From Isoetes taiwanensis (taxonomy: Eukaryota; Streptophyta; Lycopodiopsida; Isoetales; Isoetaceae), in NCBI GenBank assembly GCA_021234155.1, contig JAJEKV010000006.1:9391003-9455002 (forward strand): a DNA stretch of 64,000 nt, given 5' to 3'. Numbering within the stretch: the first letter of the stretch is position 1; every line of letters starts with the position of its first letter. Below the pieces are notes generated by a model, which made no database searches, was not told where the DNA came from, and saw only the letters and a program-made list of their open reading frames with translations. Shown here in pieces: positions 47,600-58,870 of the stretch. Position numbers and translations under genes: made by a program.

Positions 47600-48140
47600 T
47601 TAAATTACTCACCTTAGTGTTGCCAAAAGTAGCCCTAAACTCAGTAGTATCAGTAAACCTATCTATAATCTCAGGAACAATCAAGAGCAGTTTCTTCAAA
47701 TTCGGCAAATGCAGGATCGCTCACGCCAGTAGAAACCCTATTTGGTACTAACAAATTAGAAGCCCAATCATCAGAAGCCATGCTTTCTACGGCAGCCACA
47801 ATGCCATTATGAGGATTCACCTCTTAAGCCCTCAAGGTCTTCTTGCAATCTCCCCAAGCTCAGGCCTTGCAAACGCCCTAGAATCTCTGGTGATGATATA
47901 ATTTCCCCTTTCTGGATATGCATTATAAGGGATGGTAAAATCCCCAGACTCCAAAGGCAAAATAGACACAGATCCCTTGGCAGCAGCTTCATCCATTGAT
48001 TGATGTTTGAGCTCCAGAGGCAGGCCCCAGTAAGATGCCGCTCCAGCTACATGTATAGCGAGTTCTGGATCTTTTGGAATAGAAGTATGGGTGTAGAAAT
48101 TTTGGAATAGAAGCATGGTCCAGTTCCCCGGTTGAAACAT
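47600..48140 (-). pseudogene. Unrecognised coding fragment
   Basis: Minus strand is open with GLPLELKHQSMDEAAAKGSV, SILPLESGDFTIPYNAYPER and SRAFARPELGEIARRP; out of frame below lies VESMASDDWASNLLVPNRVS. Composition is protein-like and the frame overlaps the repeat at 48.0 kb. Family not recognised. Confidence 0.3.
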
Positions 48141-48786
48141 TCGTGATCCAGAATGCAGGAGACCGCCAGTTTACAGGGAACAATAGGTTTGGAGCAGCCA
48201 CCAGCATATCCTAGGTATATTCTAGCATTATACCTAGAATACGCCGCAAACCCACATAAGCGAGGGTTTGCCCCCTAGGGGCAACCCAAACAAAAAAAAA
48301 AACCATGCTAAAAAACTAATAATAATAATAACAATAACAATATTACTTTGTTTAAGGTCCATACTAGACTAATCTTGTACAGACTAGCCAGTTTATCCCA
48401 CCGCCTTGCGGCAGCCAAAGTGGAGGACACGTATAGGCTTTTAAGTTCTACCACGTTGGGGATCATCATCGTATACCCCCAGTAAACAACTCCCATTGAT
48501 GTTTGAGCTCCAGAGGCAGGCCCCAGTAAGATGCGCTCCAGCTACATGTATAGCGAGTTCTAGATCTTTTGGAATAGAAGTATGGGTGTAGAAATTTTGG
48601 AATAGAAGCATGGTCCAGTTCCCCGGTTGAAACATCCGTGATCCAGAATGCAGGAGACCGCCAGTTTACAGGGAACAATAGGTTTGGAGCAGCCACCAGC
48701 ATATCCTAGGTATATTCTAGCATTATACCTAGGATATGTCGCAAACCCACATAAGCGAGGGTTTGCCCCCTAGGGGCAACCCAAAC
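48003..48786 (-). repeat. Direct repeat pair of about 285 bp, each beside an A-run
   Basis: 48003-48290 and 48498-48786 are nearly identical (period 495 bp). Each ends GGTTTGCCCCCTAGGGGCAA then CCCAAAC and an A-run of 10 or more. Between them lies a short (AAT)n tract and an unassigned ORF. Possibly a retroposed sequence duplicated locally. Confidence 0.8.
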
Positions 48787-48984
48787 CAAAAAAAAAAAAA
48801 AACAAGGTGCTGCGCACGGAGGGTTGCCCTCCGTGTTCCGAGGGTGAAGTGGCTTAAATCATACTTTATGAAAATTGGCCTGAAGAAATCTTTGGTCCTT
48901 GTCATGGAACAAGGATTGCAAAAGCATAAGGAAATACATGTTTCCTTACCATAGAAATGAGAGAATTCCTTGAAGACCTTGATT

Positions 48985-49140
48985 GGATTGACAAAAGTTT
49001 TTTTGATTGGGATTGATCCACTAATTCGCCCATCAATGCGAAAAAATGCCCTGTTTGCTTGTCTCCTCCATGACAAAAGTTTTTTTGATTGGGATTGATC
49101 CACTAATTCACCCATCAATATAAAAAAATGCCATGTTTGC
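48985..49140. repeat. Tandem duplication, about 91-bp period
   Basis: GACAAAAGTTTTTTTGATTG..CCACTAATTC(G/A)CCCATCAAT occurs twice (about 48989 and 49071) with few changes. Confidence 0.7.
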
Positions 49141-50070
49141 TGTTGAAATGTCTGTTTCTTGGAGGAATCTAAATATGTAATGCATAAAGTTTAGTGGGTT
49201 GCGTGTTTGGTAGATGTACAGTGTTTGGCGAGTCCAGTCACACCAAAATATAATTTTTTTCTCTGCCTTGACAGAAAAATTTACATACCTCCTGGACCCC
49301 CTGCTTAAACCTGAGAAAGCACATTATATAGCCCCCTGTTCTTGATTTTGATGCTTGTAAGGGATTGTTTATTTGCCTGCATTACTCTGTACTGTTCCAA
49401 TTCACAGTACCTTTAGTCTCAATTTCTAGCGAGTATTCCAGAGTTTAGTTTTGCTCGCTATGGGGGAAGCAGGAATCAGGCTCAGACCCTAGAAAGCGAT
49501 GCTAGTTTGAGACAGATTGAAAGCATTATAACATTTTTTTTATGCCGAGAGACCTGTGTTATTTTGTCGCAGGTGGTTATGGGTACGTCTGATACCAATC
49601 TGGATTAGCAGCCTTTTTCTTTTGTTCCTTACGCCTCAAGATTTGTGTGTTTTGTGCCCTACTTGGCTTTTTTCCATTGCAATACAAAGGATCGAATAAG
49701 AAGCCCCTGTCGGATTCGAGCTTGGATTTTGCATGGATGATCTAGTTTCGCGGATTCTGCAGAAGGATAAACTCGATTTGGATTGGCAATGCAGGTAATA
49801 TCCTGTAAAATCCTACGCACAATTTCATTTTTTTGTGCATCTTGAGATGAATGAATGATTCTGTTGAGGTGGTGTACATATCTGCATTCCATTGTGCGAT
49901 GAATTATGATTCCGTACAAATAATGCTCTGTAGCGTAGATCTGCTTTTTCATGATTGATATGATATTTTTCTATTGTAATGGGAACAGAATGAGCAAATT
50001 CCAACCCATTCTGTTCTTTCTTTTGTTGTGCCCGTTTTATATGAAGAATCCACCTAATTGGGTTTAGCAA
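49141..50070. other. Spacer
   Basis: No recognised gene or element. Confidence 0.35.
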
Positions 50071-50391
50071 ATGAGCATCACCCAATGTGAAAAATCGAAG
50101 AACAAAGCCAGAAAAATGGATAGAAACGCCATTTCTTACGAAAACAATGCTTTGTCTGGCTCTAATTTTTCTTGGGTTGGTCCAATCTGCCCATTCTTCA
50201 AGGATTATACCCAAAACCCATCGGCAAATTCTTCAAACAGACGACATAATATACCATTTCCACCAAGCCAAGCACCGTTTCCACGCGATTCAACAAATCC
50301 AACGACAGACCCACGTATAAATTCATTTTCTAAAGAATTGAAGAGAAGGGCGCCGGAATGGATGTGACAACCGGTTAGACGGTTTCAAAGT
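50071..50391 (+). CDS. Hypothetical ORF with a motif repeated at 55.98 kb
   Basis: A 98-codon frame rich in Asn, Pro and Ser ends KRRAPEWM followed by TGA, then reads on as PVRRFQ. At 55977-56030 a second copy reads KAPEWMRRPVSRFPNSLPN with no stop. Conservation of the reading across the stop position suggests a real, now broken, protein segment. Family unknown. An overlapping frame (ATG 50147) has a signal-peptide-like start, MLCLALIFLGLVQSAHS, 57 codons; I could not decide between them. Confidence 0.3.
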
Positions 50392-50510
50392 GGCTAAAAA
50401 AAAACTAGTGCTCATCTGTATAGCCATTCCATCTTTGGAAGGCTAACCAATGAGCTCAAGTATTTGGGAGGCTAGATCGTAACTTATACACAAAAAACCT
50501 TATCGCGTGA

Positions 50511-50562
50511 GCGGGGGGCGACGGGGGCCGCGGGGGCCGGGGGGTTGGGTGGGGGGTTGTCT
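50511..50562 (+). other. G-rich tract, G-quadruplex-like
   Basis: Runs of three to six G recur at least seven times in about 50 bp (CGGGGGCCGGGGGGTTGGGT within it) in otherwise AT-rich DNA. It meets the usual G3+ loop pattern for a quadruplex. Confidence 0.65.
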
Positions 50563-50569
50563 ACAATCA

Positions 50570-51745
50570 ATTCTCCACATATTTTAGGCAAATATTCCTA
50601 GATCATGCCCAATGGGGCTTTTTGCACAAATGGACTTGTCGACTGTATGACACCAATTATATGCAAATCATGATGCTGACCACAAGTCATGTTAACTACA
50701 TAGAATGTTATATCTTATGTGCATAATTATGTGCCTTTTTCTATAATAGTACCACAAACTTGCTAGATCTCGTCGAGAAAAAAAGGGTTACATAATAGAA
50801 TACAATGGAGGACTTTTGGAGGTGGTTGTTCCAAATGTCACGTAACTTGTACCTTAATTTGATTGCATAGGTGCTTTATACTTATATTTCCAGCTTCTTA
50901 TTTACCTCAAGGGCACTTTGACCACATTTTCTAACATAAGCAACCGTTAAAGTTGCCAAGTTATACTGTCATGCTTATGAATTCTGACATGGGTCATTAG
51001 CTATGCGATGGAGGAAATGTCAATATATTTGTGCGTGCTTAGAAACTGGGCCAGTGAATTGGTGGCATGCTTAATTGTGCGAATAAAGGATAAGCTTAAA
51101 TTTGATTCTTTTCATTCCATGTAACAGACAAGTCTTTTGAACTTTGTTCATGTTCTCTAGTTTGTCATCTAGTTTCTACTTCGGTATATTCATAAGCATT
51201 GACAGACCAAATGATGTGCAATGCTAGATGCATTTGTTTATATGCCACCACAAGGTAATTAAAAGTTTACAGGCACTTTGCATTTGAGATGGTTTCAAAT
51301 CCTGCAACTGTGCTTGACAAAAACAACACAGGTTGCTGGAAAAAAGCAGTACATCAAAATGGAAAATATAACCTAAGCCTTCACATTATGTCCTAAAAAA
51401 ATTTGTGTGTTATAGACACGACACGTAACCTTATGAGATATCACCAAAGCATCCTGCCAGAAAAAAGCTAGTAGCATCTAAAACTCAAATCTAAGACAAG
51501 AATAACTCATTAAGAAATATCATTCATATGTATCAACTGCAGAATAAGAATAATCAGGAACATCCAAATGAACTACCTTGGTGAAAAGTTATACAAATTG
51601 TTAATGTCCATGGACATATTTACCTTTGCTCTCTAGCTTTGCAGAATTCCACTCTTTTTGGCTGTCTGATTGCCACATCAACTCCTGTCTGATTGCCACA
51701 TCAGCTCCTGGCATTACCGTCTTTAGTCTGGGGGGTGGTAGCTAT
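50570..51745. other. AT-rich spacer
   Basis: No gene recognised. A 20-bp duplicate (CTGTCTGATTGCCACATCA) lies at 51661-51705. Confidence 0.4.
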
Positions 51746-52030
51746 GCTTTGACATGGTAAGCCTGAGAAGACAGACCTTGAGGCACAACATATGGTGGTG
51801 CCCTTGTACTTCTAGATTCTTCACTTGCCAACGAAGGGTGGTAAGACATATATTGCCCACTTGGTTTTGTGGAAGCCCCAACATCTACCTCTGTTATCTT
51901 TACAGAGCTCTCAATTGGTCATTTCCTTACATATCCATCCACATGTTTAACACGACACCATGGCATAGAACTTGATGGAGGTTGGCTGACAACATTCGTC
52001 ACCTCTAGGTTCTGCCATGGCTGTAAGTGC
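51744..52030 (-). pseudogene. C-terminal fragment of an unrecognised protein
   Basis: Minus strand, from a likely exon boundary near 51900, reads ITEVDVGASTKPSGQYMSYH, PSLASEESRSTRAPPYVVPQ and GLSSQAYHVKA then stop. Upstream VVSQPPSSSMPWCRVKHVDG continues with one stop. Ser/Pro-rich, probably the end of a regulatory protein. It has the same strand as the fragments from 52 to 56 kb. Confidence 0.35.
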
Positions 52031-52088
52031 ACAACTATAACAGGTAAATTACTCATAAATCAAGAGTATAGGGATGAGTAAACCTTAG

Positions 52089-53540
52089 TCACAGGCTGCA
52101 GATGGGAGTTTGAAGAGTCTCTTCTTTTTGTTCTTCATCTCCAGAATTAAATAACCTCTCTGCTCCAAGTTCTGCCATGCGTGCAAGAGGTTTCTTCAAA
52201 TAGTCACTATGACATTTTAAACCTTTCAATGCCATATGACATTTGATCAAAACATCAAACTGCTTTGCTGCATATCTTGCAATTATTGATGTCCAAGTAA
52301 CAATACTTCGAACTGGCAGGTTGTTAAATATTATCCGTACCTCTAAAAGCTGCCCATATTTTATGTACATACTGATCAAAGCACTATCAATATCCTTCTC
52401 AAATTCTTTATTGGCAATTTGAAGATGTATTTTAAGGCCCCTATCTATGTCTCCTATCCTACTACATGCTTTCAAGCCAGAGGCATATATAACAGCATTT
52501 GGAGATATTCCATCAACCTGCATCCGCTGAAAACATTCAAGGGCTTCCACAACAAGCCCATTTTTGACATATCCTGAAGTGAGGGCAGTCCATGATATGA
52601 CACTTTGAACTGGTAACTTTTCAAAGATAACCTGTGCTCTTGACGAGATTCAAATTGGAATACATGTCAATTAAAGCATTCCCAACAAATATATCCCTTT
52701 CAATCCCCTTTTGTGAAACCTTAATATGTATTTCTCAGCCCTCCTCAATAGCATTACAAGCTTTGAGCATGCAAACAAAAGTAGAAGCATTTGGTTGGAT
52801 ACCCGCAAATTCCATTTGTTTAAATCAAATCATGCTTCCTGCCCATATCCTTATTCTACATATCCATTGATCAATATGGTCCAAGATAGGACACTCTGCA
52901 TCTGTAGTTTGTCAAAGACTTCATATGCCTCTGCAAGGCATCCTTATTCTACATATCCATTGATCAATATGGTCCAAGATAGGACACTCTGCATCTGTAG
53001 TTTGTCAAAGACTTCATATGCCTCTGCAAGGCATACATGCCAACCAAAATGCTGCTAACATATTGATCAATTTTAAGACCACTTTTTCGAATGTGTGCAT
53101 GAATTCTCTTACCCATTTCCATATCATTCACCCTAGCACAAGTCCTCAGCAAAGCCATGAGTGTATAACCAGTTGGGATTCATGCTATCTTCTTGCATGT
53201 TTTGGTAAATATAGAGAGCATCTTTTTTTGTTCCACATTCAAGGTAGACCAATACAAACAGAAGTTCAGGAATGCTCATCCGATAGAGCAATCTGACAAA
53301 AGTGTGTTGTGCATTAGAGACATTGCCACATGCCACAATTGCAGGCACATTATAATTTCCAAGAGTTCTATGAACTTCTAATCCATAAGCTTGCACATAT
53401 ATACACTTAGGCAATCCTGAATCACCATGGCCTAGTCAGGGCTAGCTATTATGTTGGAAAACATGGCTGGAAAATCAGGCCATTATATGCAAACATTATC
53501 ATTTGGAGTCAAATGTATATATATTCACCAATGCATTTGT
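52089..53540 (-). pseudogene. PLS-class PPR pseudogene
   Basis: Repeats can be followed on the minus strand but across three frames: TNALVNIY (about 53545), LRTCARVNDMEMGKRIHAHI (about 53140), AEAYEVFDKLQMQSVLSWTI (twice), and the last long frame 52550-52089 with FQRMQVDGISPNAVIYASGL and LISMYIKYGQLLEVRIIFNN. Stops and frameshifts are frequent and no E or DYW end is present. A 93-bp tandem duplication lies inside. It adjoins the 3' side of the SDH-like pseudogene without a spacer. Confidence 0.82.
52847..53032. repeat. Perfect tandem duplication, 93-bp unit, inside PPR pseudogene
   Basis: 52847-52939 and 52940-53032 appear identical. The unit is 31 codons, the length of an S-type PPR repeat, and each copy carries the same TAA (former CAA), so duplication followed or carried the stop. 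Confidence 0.9.
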
Positions 53541-54850
53541 TTAACATATGATCTCTGGTCCTGTTATTCTTGTCACAATCTGCTGATCTGGCTTCTTCCC
53601 ATCTTGGATCTTGCTAGAATCACTAAATCCATTTCCTACAAACCACATAGAAAAAGATACATTCTTTACTTCCTCCTCAGAAGGTCCATCGTTGGAAAAC
53701 ACTCCAGCTGTAAAACATTCGGGGTAATGAAGTAAAAGATCTCTTCCAAGCTTGAAATTTGCCATCAGCAAGAAGAAGGCACCAAAAATGATATAGGCAA
53801 CAACATGCCAAAGTTTCCTCAGAGATATAAAAACCCCAAAATGAACCGGTTTTAAAGTTTCCCATGCTTTCTGTCTTTTTAATTTTGCATCTTCTTTCTC
53901 TTCGTCTTCTTGTGCTGGAAGCCCCTGTGGATATGCTGCCATAGTTGCCATGGTTCTCCTTCAACATGTTGACGAACGAGTTGTCAAAGTCATCCAAGTT
54001 CACCACTCCCAAGAAGTCTACATACAACATCCAAAATGCACCTCACCCAAGACCTCATCCCAAGCACTCATCCAAGACAGTCAACATCTAGCCCACCTTA
54101 TCCTAAAATCATGCCAATCCATTTTATCCATTCTGATGTATGATTGAGATCTCCAATGGCCCTACAAAAATTTAGCCATTGGAAAAATATTAAAAGAATC
54201 TATTAAATAAAAAAAATGTACATCCACTACAATCGCCGAGTTATTCACTCTCCAAACATCAATATACACTCTGTGAGAATAAGCTTTTTGCCTTCTTTGT
54301 GTCCGTTTAATTATCTGGGAGCTCCACACCGATTCTGTTTGCAACCTACAGTGGACCATGTACAATGCATTCCATGAGATTAAGATACAGAAATAGATCT
54401 ATATGTGGATGCGAATAAGCAGGCAAGCTTAGTTGTTGGTAATAGTTAAAAATGCAAACATGGGAAAGTTGCTGTCTACATCAATGGAAACATTAAAGGT
54501 TGTTTAGTTGTGGACCAGTCTTCAGGTGCCAAGATGGCAGCTAAAGGATTCAAAATGAAGGAAAAGGAAAACAGGGAGCTGGACCACATAATATACTTGG
54601 CTAATATACAGGCAGCTGCACAATTGATAAGAATAGGTGCAGAAAGTAACCCAAAGAAGGAGTGGAATGTGTGGAATGCATAACTTGTAAGAATCAATTC
54701 CAAGAATGTCAGAGTCAAACAAAAGGACCCACAAAGCAAATAAAAGAAGCAAATCGAAAGCGAATGGTTGCAGGCCTGTTGCAGACTAGAAGGGCCCATT
54801 TGCTACACAAGTTTGAGGTGTAGATGCAGTCAAACAACTTCATAACTAAC

Positions 54851-55024
54851 CTCTCTAAAGGAATGGACGTCCCCTCCCCATAGCCATGCATCACAGCCTG
54901 CATCTCTTGCTCCCCACACATCATTTCTCCTGTCATCTCCCACATGCACTGCTTCATCCAGTTCCACCCCTAGCAATTCACAGGCTTTCAAAAATATTGT
55001 TGGGTTTGGTTTCTCTGCTTCTAC
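54851..55024 (-). pseudogene. HAD-like hydrolase exon within the SDH-like pseudogene
   Basis: A 174-bp exon (58 codons, phase 0) bounded by an AG at 55025-55026 and a GT at 54850 encodes VEAEKPNPTIFLKACELLGV, ELDEAVHVGDDRRNDVWGAR and DAGCDAWLWGGDVHSFRE. The Lys of HAD motif III (EKP) and the acidic motif IV (GDDRRND) are intact. Motifs I and II are absent. It lies 27 bp downstream of an SDH exon on the same strand and does not belong to that protein. Confidence 0.8.
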
Positions 55025-55879
55025 CTGGAATGAAATAATTAATATGTATACTACAATGGCATCTGCACTTAGCAGTTTTAAGGCCCATGTCCCAGAATTC
55101 TCTTCCCAATGTACTAGTGAAAGTTTCTTCAGACCAGGACCAGGAACCTGCATTGTTTAATCCACATTGATAAGTTTGTGCTCAACTATAATGTAAAGGA
55201 TAAAACATCATGCACATTATAGATAGATGGATAGTATCTTTGACTAGAACTGCAAGACAAATTAACCAACATTCCTAAAACATTTTAAAAGCCCAAATAC
55301 TTGCGGGTTTCATTTCACCTGTAAGCTGGGACATCTAGGTCGAGATGCACGTAGTTTTTGTAGCTCTCTTGCGCTGGCAATTCCTAGCACAGCTGACTGA
55401 TAAGTCCCAATGCTGCCTCGTATTTTTTCCAGAAGAATGTAGCACTAAGTAAGAATCCACACTGTTGGGCACAAATGGAGGAACCCATTGTCTGGTGTTG
55501 AAGATTAAACCCAGCTCTGCAGGTGTACTATCATATCCACACACAGAAACAACCAGGGAACCATTTTCTAAAACCTTGAAATGATACGCACCTTCCATTC
55601 TTTCCATAAACTCAGGCTCCCCAGTAATGTCCAAATAATCAATCCCTGCCTCCACACAAGCCTTAACTACAGGCATGCCATAGAGTCTGAAAGGACTAAC
55701 ACAACTTACCAGAAGACAAGCGGCAGAGCAAATCCTAGCAAGGGAATTTGGTTTGTTTATATCCGCTTGAAAATGGGAATTTGAGGCGGAGATGTTGATT
55801 TGGAGGCCCATTTTAGGGCTTCTACAAGTTTGCGCTCACTGCGACCTGCGATCCCGATTTGAACTTGGTTAAACTTGAG

Positions 55880-55982
55880 GAATTCACGAAGTACATAAAC
55901 TTGAGGAATTCAAGAAGTACATATTTAGCTGGGAAACCCGAGGCTCCAAAGAGATACCTGTGAAACCCGAGGCTCCAAAGAG
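55880..55982. repeat. Two small tandem duplications in the SDH-like N-terminal exon
   Basis: AAACTTGAGGAATTCA(C/A)GAAGTACAT occurs twice at about 55871-55923, and GAAACCCGAGGCTCCAAAGA occurs twice at about 55934-55982. Both lie in coding sequence and disrupt it. Confidence 0.8.
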
Positions 55983-55995
55983 AAGGCGCCGGAAT

Positions 55996-56234
55996 GGATG
56001 AGACGACCGGTTAGCCGGTTTCCAAACTCGCTGCCCAACAACAGTGGTGACCGCCAATTTACGTACTTATAGTATAATGTGTTTCATTACTTGTTAGAAG
56101 TGTCGAATTGCTAAGATGTGCTCACGCCTATTAGGCTTTTTGTAGGTTTTTTGTTAGTTCTTACATGTTTGAGCTCTTCTTTAGTATGTGGAATTTTTAA
56201 GTTCATAGCCTCATTTTATAGTTTCTTTGTGTTA
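55996..56234. other. Spacer with the 50.3-kb shared motif
   Basis: Starts with the block GGCGCCGGAATGGATGAGAC (55984 on) that is shared with 50347-50390. Otherwise nothing recognised. Confidence 0.4.
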
Positions 56235-58870
56235 AGGAAGGAAGGAAGGAAGGTTCTTTTATCGTCTGTGGAGGCCAATCGGCCTATGGGACCCAATGCA
56301 GCAAGCCCGTTGCTACCCCCCTTAGGAGGGAAAACCCCCCCTTAGGAGGGAAAACCCGTTGCAGCAACAAACCTGCTGGCAGCTGTACAAATATACATAT
56401 ATACACATGAATACATACACATGAATTCCCGGCACCTCAGGTAGGGGCCCGGGGGCAGAGGTGAGTCCGCAGATCCAAAACCTCCTGGAGGTAGGAGCCA
56501 AGAGATCGAATCGACGGCGCATCTTGAGTAGCTCGTCAAAGCGGGCGGGCGGACCAGTCGCACCAAGAGAATGTAGCAAGCCCGAATCTGACTATAGGGG
56601 CGGATCCGAAGGCATGGCCTTCATCCTCAACAACTCCCAGTGCACACCGACAAAGCTTTGTCTGGGCGCGGCTCTCCAACCCACCGAATTCGTCTCAAGC
56701 CGAAGATGGTGGGCCCCTGTTCGAATGGACGCGATAATCCTGCGCTTCTTCATGGGCAACTGAGAATGCAGGTAGAGCTGTGGGCCTCGAGCCAGGGTGT
56801 TTGTAGTGTGCCACCTTTACCTGTTCCAGAGCACGGTGGTCCCAGAGCTTTCCCAGGAAACAAGAGTCCAAGTACCCCCAACCTATCCCTACGGCTGCTC
56901 ACCTATGTGCGTCCTACGCCCAACGCTACGCTAGCCACTGGGCTCTCTTGTCCTTCCAACAAGCCCTGAGTCGTTGGGGGCTCATCGCCACAGCATAAGC
57001 CAAGTGCGGGAGCCGAGTGTCACCCATGTTGGCCACCTTCTGGAAATAGACAATGTGCCTATCGAGGGCCGCATGCTGCAGGGGCATGAATCATGTCTCC
57101 TGCAACAAGATCTGATATGGAACTGAGGGCTTAACGCCAAGTGCCCGCATCAAAAATGCCTTCTGGACCTGCTCTAAGTCATTCCAAGTCGCCAAAGACA
57201 CCACTGGGCCCCACACCTCGATCCCATACAAAAGAATCGGCTCTACCAAAGGTTCGGAACAAATGTGACCGGGTGGCCCCAAAATATACAAACTCTTGCT
57301 GCCACTATTGTTTTGCATTGCATACGCCTTCCAACTCATGGATCACCCAGAAGGCTAATGGATGCATCCCAATACATTGAGGACGGAATTCCACCCCAAG
57401 TACTTTATAGCCGGGTGTGACCTCTACCATCCGCCCCTTAGTAAGTGAGCCAGGGAGGTGCTTGGGATGACGGAGGAGGATATGAGAACCACCTTAGTCT
57501 TGGCCAAAGTTGACCTCGCATGTCCGCCGCCCGCGTAATGTGTCCAAGGCATCTAGGTGTGCCTCGTGATTCCCTCCGTGTATGGGCCAAGAGGTCCACA
57601 TCATCCCAAGATAGATGAGTCACGGATGACCCGTGCAAGAGCTGTATACCGCCCCCCATTGGGCTGCTAGTCGCTTCCAACCGGTCAATGTAAAGTCCAA
57701 AGAGTGTGGGTGAGAGGACAACCTTGCCTAACTCCAATGCTACTTTTGACAAATGACCGTCCTTCCTTGCATGGCTTGCATGCGGCTTGTCAGATCACCG
57801 GTCTATACACCGCGTTCTGCAGATCCATAGGGAGCCCCAAATGGTGCAATCTCGCCCAAACTTTTCCTCGGGGATCAGGTCGAAGCCTTTGCAAAGTCTA
57901 CAAAACAAAGAAGATGTGTCCTCCCGAGGTCCTCGGCCCCTCACTGTGGTCCCGAAAGTGTGAAGATGTGATCAATGGTCGAATGCCTGGCCTAAGCCCG
58001 CCCCCGTAAGTGTCGACCTGGCGCCTCGCCCATCCGTTTACCCATCGTTGAGAATGCGGTAGCCGCGACTTGGCAAATCCGGTGACTATGATGGTTCGGT
58101 AATTGGTCGGACAAAGTGTGGGTCCCCTACCTTGTAGATCGTAACAATCCTTGTGGTCCATGACCGGGAAAACCCTCTTGCGGTGGCCTTGTTGAATCGG
58201 TCGCGGCCGGGGGCGGGCACCATGGGCTGTCCAGCCCACTTGAGCAACTCGCTGCGAGGCCATCCAAGTCTCCGCCGCTTCCCATTAGCCCGGTAATGCG
58301 CATCCTCTTCGACATCTTCTTCCGGTGATCACCGGTGGGCCATGTTCTTGGGGAACATCTGTCCCAGTATTCCCGGGGATCATAAAGTCGCTCGTGTATC
58401 GCTGCTCCCACCTAACGCCGCGGATGTTCCCGTAGTGGTCGTCTTGGGCTCGCAGAACCACCGCCCGAAAGCTCTCGGTATGCCCGCAGAGGGGCGAACA
58501 TTTCTCCCCGGTGCCTTGCCGTGTACCTTGCCTTTGTTTCCTTGAGGAAGGCACGGTAATGGCTGGTGGCCCGAGCTCGCGGTCCCGATCCACGATGAGA
58601 TCTGAGTGCTGGCGTTCACGTTCCTTACACTCGGCATCAAACCATCCGTTACGCGGGAAGGTTGCGGTCTCCGATCTCCGCGTGGGGAGGTCTCCCCAAA
58701 GCATCCGCTGCGCCCGCCTCGAGGAGCTCAACCACCGGTGGCTTGTTTGCCCAAAGATGTGGGCTGCAGAATCGCTTGGGAGGGCTTCTGCGAGCATGTC
58801 AGCGTAGCCCTCCGCCTGCTCATAATCAAGCGCAACTGAGGTCGGCAAGGCAATGCTCATTGCATGCTCG
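56235..58870 (-). mobile_element. LINE with (GGAA)n tail, 5'-truncated
   Basis: Minus strand, 5' to 3': linker domain (NGWFDAECKERERQHSDLIV, about 58680), RT start (NYRTIIVTGFAKSRL), LSPTLFGLYIDRLEA (57710-57670), a decayed catalytic box SWDDVDLLAH where YADD is expected, C-terminal blocks with RHIVYFQKVANMGD (about 57050), and the 3' end matching TCCCATAGGCC..GACGATAAAA at 56254-56300, then (TTCC)n. Many frameshifts. It has the same family and 3' end as the 31.9-33.6 kb element. Endonuclease domain is missing. Confidence 0.85.

Larger units (their letters stand above)
53545..55995 (-). pseudogene. Saccharopine-dehydrogenase-like oxidoreductase, broken
   Basis: Exons on the minus strand: N-terminal piece about 55995-55770 (LFGASGFTG Rossmann loop, REFLKFNQVQIGIAGRSERK), exon 55811-55319 (SPFRLYGMPVVKACVEAGID, YLDITGEPEFMERMEGAYHF, then frame-shifted GTYQSAVLGIASARELQKLR), exon 55147-55052 (GTWALKLLSADAIV) and exon about 53966-53545 (RRTMATMAAYPQGLPAQ, FVGNGFSDSSKIQDGKKPDQ, ITGPEI). 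This follows the plant NADP-binding SDH-like protein. Two frameshifts (near 55770 and 55430), two small tandem duplications in the N-terminal exon, and loss of the end after GPEI make it non-functional. Confidence 0.85.

Noticed and set aside
50147-50320. Small secreted peptide candidate with a signal-like start
   Set aside because: An overlapping frame is better supported by the shared block at 55.98 kb; no cleavage-site or family evidence, so not called.
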